This document shows, piece by piece, positions 60,330 through 64,000 of a DNA stretch of 64,000 bases. The DNA is from Panopea generosa (taxonomy: Eukaryota > Mollusca > Bivalvia > Adapedonta > Hiatellidae). The translations under genes were made by a program, and so were the position numbers. The stretch covers positions 15,784,974 through 15,848,973 of the forward strand of contig CM055907.1 in the NCBI GenBank assembly GCA_029582155.1, given 5' to 3'. The notes under the pieces were generated by a model. It saw nothing but the letters and a program-made list of their open reading frames with translations, had not been told where the DNA came from and searched no databases. Position 1 is the first letter of the stretch, and each line of letters starts with the position of its first letter.

Positions 60330-61940
60330 TATGGTCGTTGTTTTATAACATAAATGTTTGTATAAAGCAATTATCACAAAAAGAGGTAATACATTCTAAT
60401 TTGTTTCGCTATTATATATAATAATATACCAAGTATAAGTTTTAATAGAAAATTTATCATAAAAAGATAAAAAAAAAAAAATAAAATCAATGATTCGAAC
60501 AATAATGAATTGAACACACCCTTTGCAAGTACGTGCTTACCGGAATATAAGGTCAGAGGTTTTCGTTAAAAAAGGCAAGATCTCTTGATGGTTTACTGCT
60601 TCGTAATAAAGCAATAATATACTTAGCTAGATTTTTTCGACAGAAAGTGTAATCTGCTTGAGATTTTCAGCGACAAAGAGTTCTTGAAACATCAGAGGAA
60701 CTTAATTGCGTTGGGGGAGAGTACATTGCGACAAAGATTCTTTCTAGCTATAGTATTTTAGTTTGAAATCGTTCTCAAACATATAAGGTTAGTTTCGTGC
60801 TGAAACTTGACTTTGTTTCATGTGCATTAGCTAAGTTTGAAGACTTAGGTTGAAACAGTCTTAAAACATATAGGTGTATTCTTATACTAGAACTGAGCAA
60901 TGTTCAAGAAATACAGTTTTGGTCTAGGTTTGAAACAAGTCTCAAACATATGTTGTCGAGACACGTTGTCTAAACAGCTGGTCTCATCGTTTAAAATAGT
61001 GTTGAGCAACAGTAAGGTTTGAAACATTATACTGTATATAGTTGACTCGTTTGATCATGTGTCTGTATCATTTCTAAATATTGAATAATCTTATTACTTT
61101 TTATGTTGAAGTTTACGAATCATGAGGCTAAAAGCCTGGGGAAAATTAACATAATATATAGTATTAATAACATTTTTTAACATAGTTTCAAGCTGGGCTG
61201 TTTTACAGCATTATCCAGTGAAGACACAGTCGCCTTACAGAAGATCAACGATTAAGTTCAAGATACTAGCCGAACACCTTGACAGCATGCTTCCCCATAC
61301 CTCTCGTTTCCATCACAGACAAATCAACAGATTTTAGCCCTTGAATTTTTCACCAACACAACACCATCCCCAATTTGACACCTTGCTTGTAATGAATTTC
61401 ATCCAGATATACAGTTGGTAGCTTGGCAGGGACGGCTAGTTGCTTTAATTGGGTTATTTAATGGATTTATACACAATGTTAATGACAATGGCTATTATTA
61501 TAAATGCTCAGTTAAATAATTTTAAGGCAATACAAGCGAACCATACCTTTGTTGTAATATATAAATGTCGATTATAAAATAAAAAACTGTTGTTGAATTA
61601 TTTTGCACATTATTTTGTTAACAGACAAGCAATTGATTATAGCTGAATTTTAACATCCCCGAGTTCTTATAATAATTAACTTCTATTTGGACCTTTTAGA
61701 ATTTCATCGATAGAGCCTTTCATAGAACTTGTTTTTAACATTTGTTTGAAGGTCACAGTGTGGGCGGATAGTTGTCCATCTTTTGCTATATACACATTTT
61801 ATTTAATTACAAAAAATACGTATTGAAATTAAGATTTCATTGCCACAGTTGTTTTCCATTATATACATTTTAGAACGTCGTAGTGAAAAAAGGGTTTTAC
61901 AGATCTAGAGATCAAAAGAAACACGTGAGCACTTAATATT
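60330..61940. other. AT-rich stretch with a degenerate 80-90 bp repeat
   Basis: 'ttgaaatcgttctcaaacat', 'ttgaaacagtcttaaaacat' and 'ttgaaacaagtctcaaacat' near 60,765, 60,852 and 60,932 mark three decayed units. The GC-richer patch 61,190-61,440 was translated in all frames without finding a domain. No gene supported. Confidence 0.5.
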
Positions 61941-61961
61941 GCTATGTTAACCCTTTACTTC

Positions 61962-62228
61962 ATATAGAAGCATTTGGAAACCTCTAATATAGACGCTTTT
62001 GGCCACCTCTAATATAGACGCCTTTGGACAACCTCTAATATAGACTCATATGTACACCTCTAATATAGAAGGCTTTGGACACCTATAATATAGAAGGCTT
62101 TGGACACCTCTAATATAGACGCCTTTGGACACCTTTAATATAGAAGGCTTTGGACACCTCTAATATAGACGCCTTTGGACACCTCTAATAAAGACGCCTT
62201 TGGACACCTTTAATATAGAAAGCTTTTG
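61962..62228 (+). repeat. 25-bp minisatellite, about 11 units
   Basis: The unit is 'cacctctaatatagacgcc' plus 'tttgga', with variants 'gaaggc', 'cctttaat', 'cctataat' and one diverged unit ('actcatatgta'). It fills the left 60% of the TTAA-flanked element. Confidence 0.95.
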
Positions 62229-62286
62229 AATTATTGGGTGAATTACGTTTATATTTACTGACAGAGTGGAAAACAGGACAGAAAAT

Positions 62287-62317
62287 GTTCAGATTGCTGG
62301 TTACGAGCAATCTGAAC
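62287..62317. repeat. Perfect 12-bp-stem hairpin
   Basis: 'gttcagattgct', a 7-base loop 'ggttacg', then 'agcaatctgaac'. It lies inside the right part of the TTAA-flanked element. Confidence 0.95.
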
Positions 62318-62963
62318 TATTCGTGCACTGTTTTCAAATGCCTTCTGTAATTGGTGCTGGAAACCGCGTATCTATTGAGTAAAGGGTTAATTTCAGCTGA
62401 ATTATCCATTGCATAAAGATATATTGCAAACCGAACTGAAGATACGTATGTTGAAAAGAATTACAATAGTTCTAATAGATAATAATAACAATAAAGTCCT
62501 AACTACATAAACATGGAACAGAACATATTTTTTCTTAGCGATCCTTGATAAATCCGTCCATTACCTGAGACACTGTGTTAACTGTTGTTTTTTTTAAGAA
62601 CACGTATAGTGTCATTGTTGAAATATGCACTAAACTTGTTTATACCAATTTAGCAAAGACATTGCACCCGTTAAACATTCCAAGCGGAATTTAACAGATC
62701 TGAAACACAACTAGTATTTTAGATAATAGTATTTATCTAATATTAATAAAGAGAAGTATTATCTTGCGTATAATGCTGTGTAATGCCTCTTTAAGATAAC
62801 GACTGTGTTGTGAAAAAGAACACGTTCTTTGGAATTTAAATTTGAAATCACCAGTATCTTATAACCTTCCTAGATGAAAGGTTTTCATTATCATATCAAA
62901 CTGTTCCGTGTTGATAGAAGGTACTTATAGAAATAAAAATGAATTGCAGTTAAATCAGTGTGA

Positions 62964-63245
62964 TATTATATATCTTTGCTTTGCATTACATTTAAAATTA
63001 TTACGCACTTGTATTATAGATTGAATACTTCTTCAACCGTACATAAGTCATAATTGCTACCTTTAGATAATGCCAGTGCAAAAAGGCAGGTTATATCATA
63101 TGTCTATTATATATCTTTGCTTTGCATAACATTTAAAATTATTTAACACTTATATTATAGATTAAACTCTTCTTTAACAGTACATAAGTCATAGTCGCCG
63201 GATTTAAATAATGCCAGTGCGAAAAGGCAGATAATATCAGATGTC
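62964..63245 (+). repeat. 141-bp tandem duplication
   Basis: 'tatctttgctttgcattaca' at 62,971 recurs (with 'ataaca') at 63,112. 'acataagtcata' and 'aatgccagtgc.aaaaggcag' recur with the same spacing. Divergence is modest. Confidence 0.9.
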
Positions 63246-63609
63246 TGTTATATATTCTCATTCTCTTCCTGTTCAAGGTTAACAACATTTCCTCTTTATT
63301 GCCTAGACGAACCGAAGTGGTACGTGTACACATAGTGGTACGTGTACAACATACGTTTCACATGCAGGAAGTCATTGGTATATTTCCAAACATTGTTATA
63401 CCGGAAACTAGTATTGTGCTATACGTTTCCTTGCTTGGACATCTGTATTAAGATGTTAGATTTAGACAAGTCTGTCCGATGTGTCAGTATAATGTGTCTG
63501 GTTGAAATTGTCTACCATGCTTCAGCTGGTACTTCAGTGTGACATCGATTATCATACTGTCTTAAGCATACACCGTCACGATGATGACAAACAATATTTG
63601 AAAACGATG

Positions 63610-63845
63610 TTTAACACCATTTCACACAGCCAAATTAATGTAGTTTATTCCAGAACCTGATATCTCCCGATTCAAGTCTATGATATCCCAGTGAAAATAC
63701 TTGTCCCACTAGTCATGGCTGCAGTTGAACGCTTACTAAATTGTGACGTCATCAATATTTCAGTTGAAACAACTGACCAATCAACGTGCTCAAAAGTGAC
63801 TTTCCCAGCGTTGCTTTTTTATCGGGAGGGTTAGGTCCGTACTAC
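63610..63845 (+). repeat. Dispersed repeat family K, plus orientation
   Basis: 'gtagtttattccagaacctg', 'atatctcccgattcaagtct', 'gaacgcttactaaattgtga', 'cagttgaaacaactgaccaa', 'tcaacgtgctcaaaagtgac', 'tatcgggagggttaggtcc'. Near-complete copy. Confidence 0.8.
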
Positions 63846-64000
63846 AGGCAACACATCTCAGAGAATCATCATAAGGAGGATAACAGTATGTAAACTTTCA
63901 ACGTATATATTGACTGACATGCTTATGGAAATGTGTGATATTATACTACTAACATACGCACATAATAATTATGAACAACATTTCAAAAATATCGAAACTA

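Larger units (their letters stand above)
61951..62386. mobile_element. TTAA-flanked, piggyBac-like non-autonomous element
   Basis: The left end 'ccctttact' (61,951) and right end 'agtaaaggg' (to 62,386) are perfect 9-base inverted termini. Both are bordered by TTAA (61,947-61,950 and 62,387-62,390), the target and duplication used by piggyBac-type elements, whose ends typically start with CCC. The 436-base element has no coding frame, so it would have needed a transposase in trans. It contains a 25-bp minisatellite and a perfect 12-base-stem hairpin. The inverted termini look short; similarity beyond nine bases is weak. Confidence 0.8.

Noticed and set aside
61190..61440. Possible coding exon in a GC-richer patch
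   Set aside because: Translated in all frames; stops are frequent and no recognisable domain or flanking splice sites are convincing.

Overview
This is an AT-rich (roughly two thirds A+T by eye), intron-like or intergenic piece of an animal nuclear genome. I find no intact protein-coding gene, no functional RNA gene and no bacterial or organellar organisation. Open frames are nearly all 60-100 codons, overlap on both strands, and match nothing I recognise. tRNA-headed SINEs of several families, TIR elements, minisatellites and C/G homopolymers dominate. The SINE bodies resemble repeats I associate with bivalve molluscs, so a marine bivalve is the most likely source; this rests on memory and not on a search.

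Layout. 1-2,600: copy 1 of a duplicated block (A), opening with a SINE tail. 2,750-3,647: a 76-bp tandem array. 3,655-12,640: mostly featureless AT-rich DNA with a few SINEs and short repeats. 12,660-27,260: a large, diverged direct duplication (about 12.86-18.09 kb versus 19.69-27.26 kb). Each copy has later private changes: a SINE in one, a 107-bp triplication and a TA-flanked inverted-repeat element in the other, and a 21-bp minisatellite between them. 27,926-28,433: an inverted repeat and a 147-bp tandem repeat. 29,090-30,673: a decayed hAT-like DNA transposon with a broken zinc-finger-type transposase reading frame and a SINE inserted in it. 34,104-37,050: copy 2 of block A with a 282-bp private insertion. 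39,200-42,610: a local tandem duplication and a SINE cluster. 48,865-49,110: a Tc1/mariner-type transposase remnant. 59,744-60,166: a LINE endonuclease remnant on the minus strand. 61,951-62,386: a TTAA-flanked, piggyBac-like non-autonomous element carrying a 25-bp minisatellite and a perfect hairpin.

No set of genes here works together. The story is evolutionary: two old multi-kilobase direct duplications, with insertions present in only one copy that give relative dates, and several short motifs that grew into minisatellites inside dispersed elements. The most distinctive structures are the hAT relic, the TTAA element, the 24,039-24,568 inverted-repeat element, and the origin of the 21-bp minisatellite inside a dispersed repeat. 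All coordinates of repeat edges are by eye and may be off by tens of bases unless a terminal motif is quoted.
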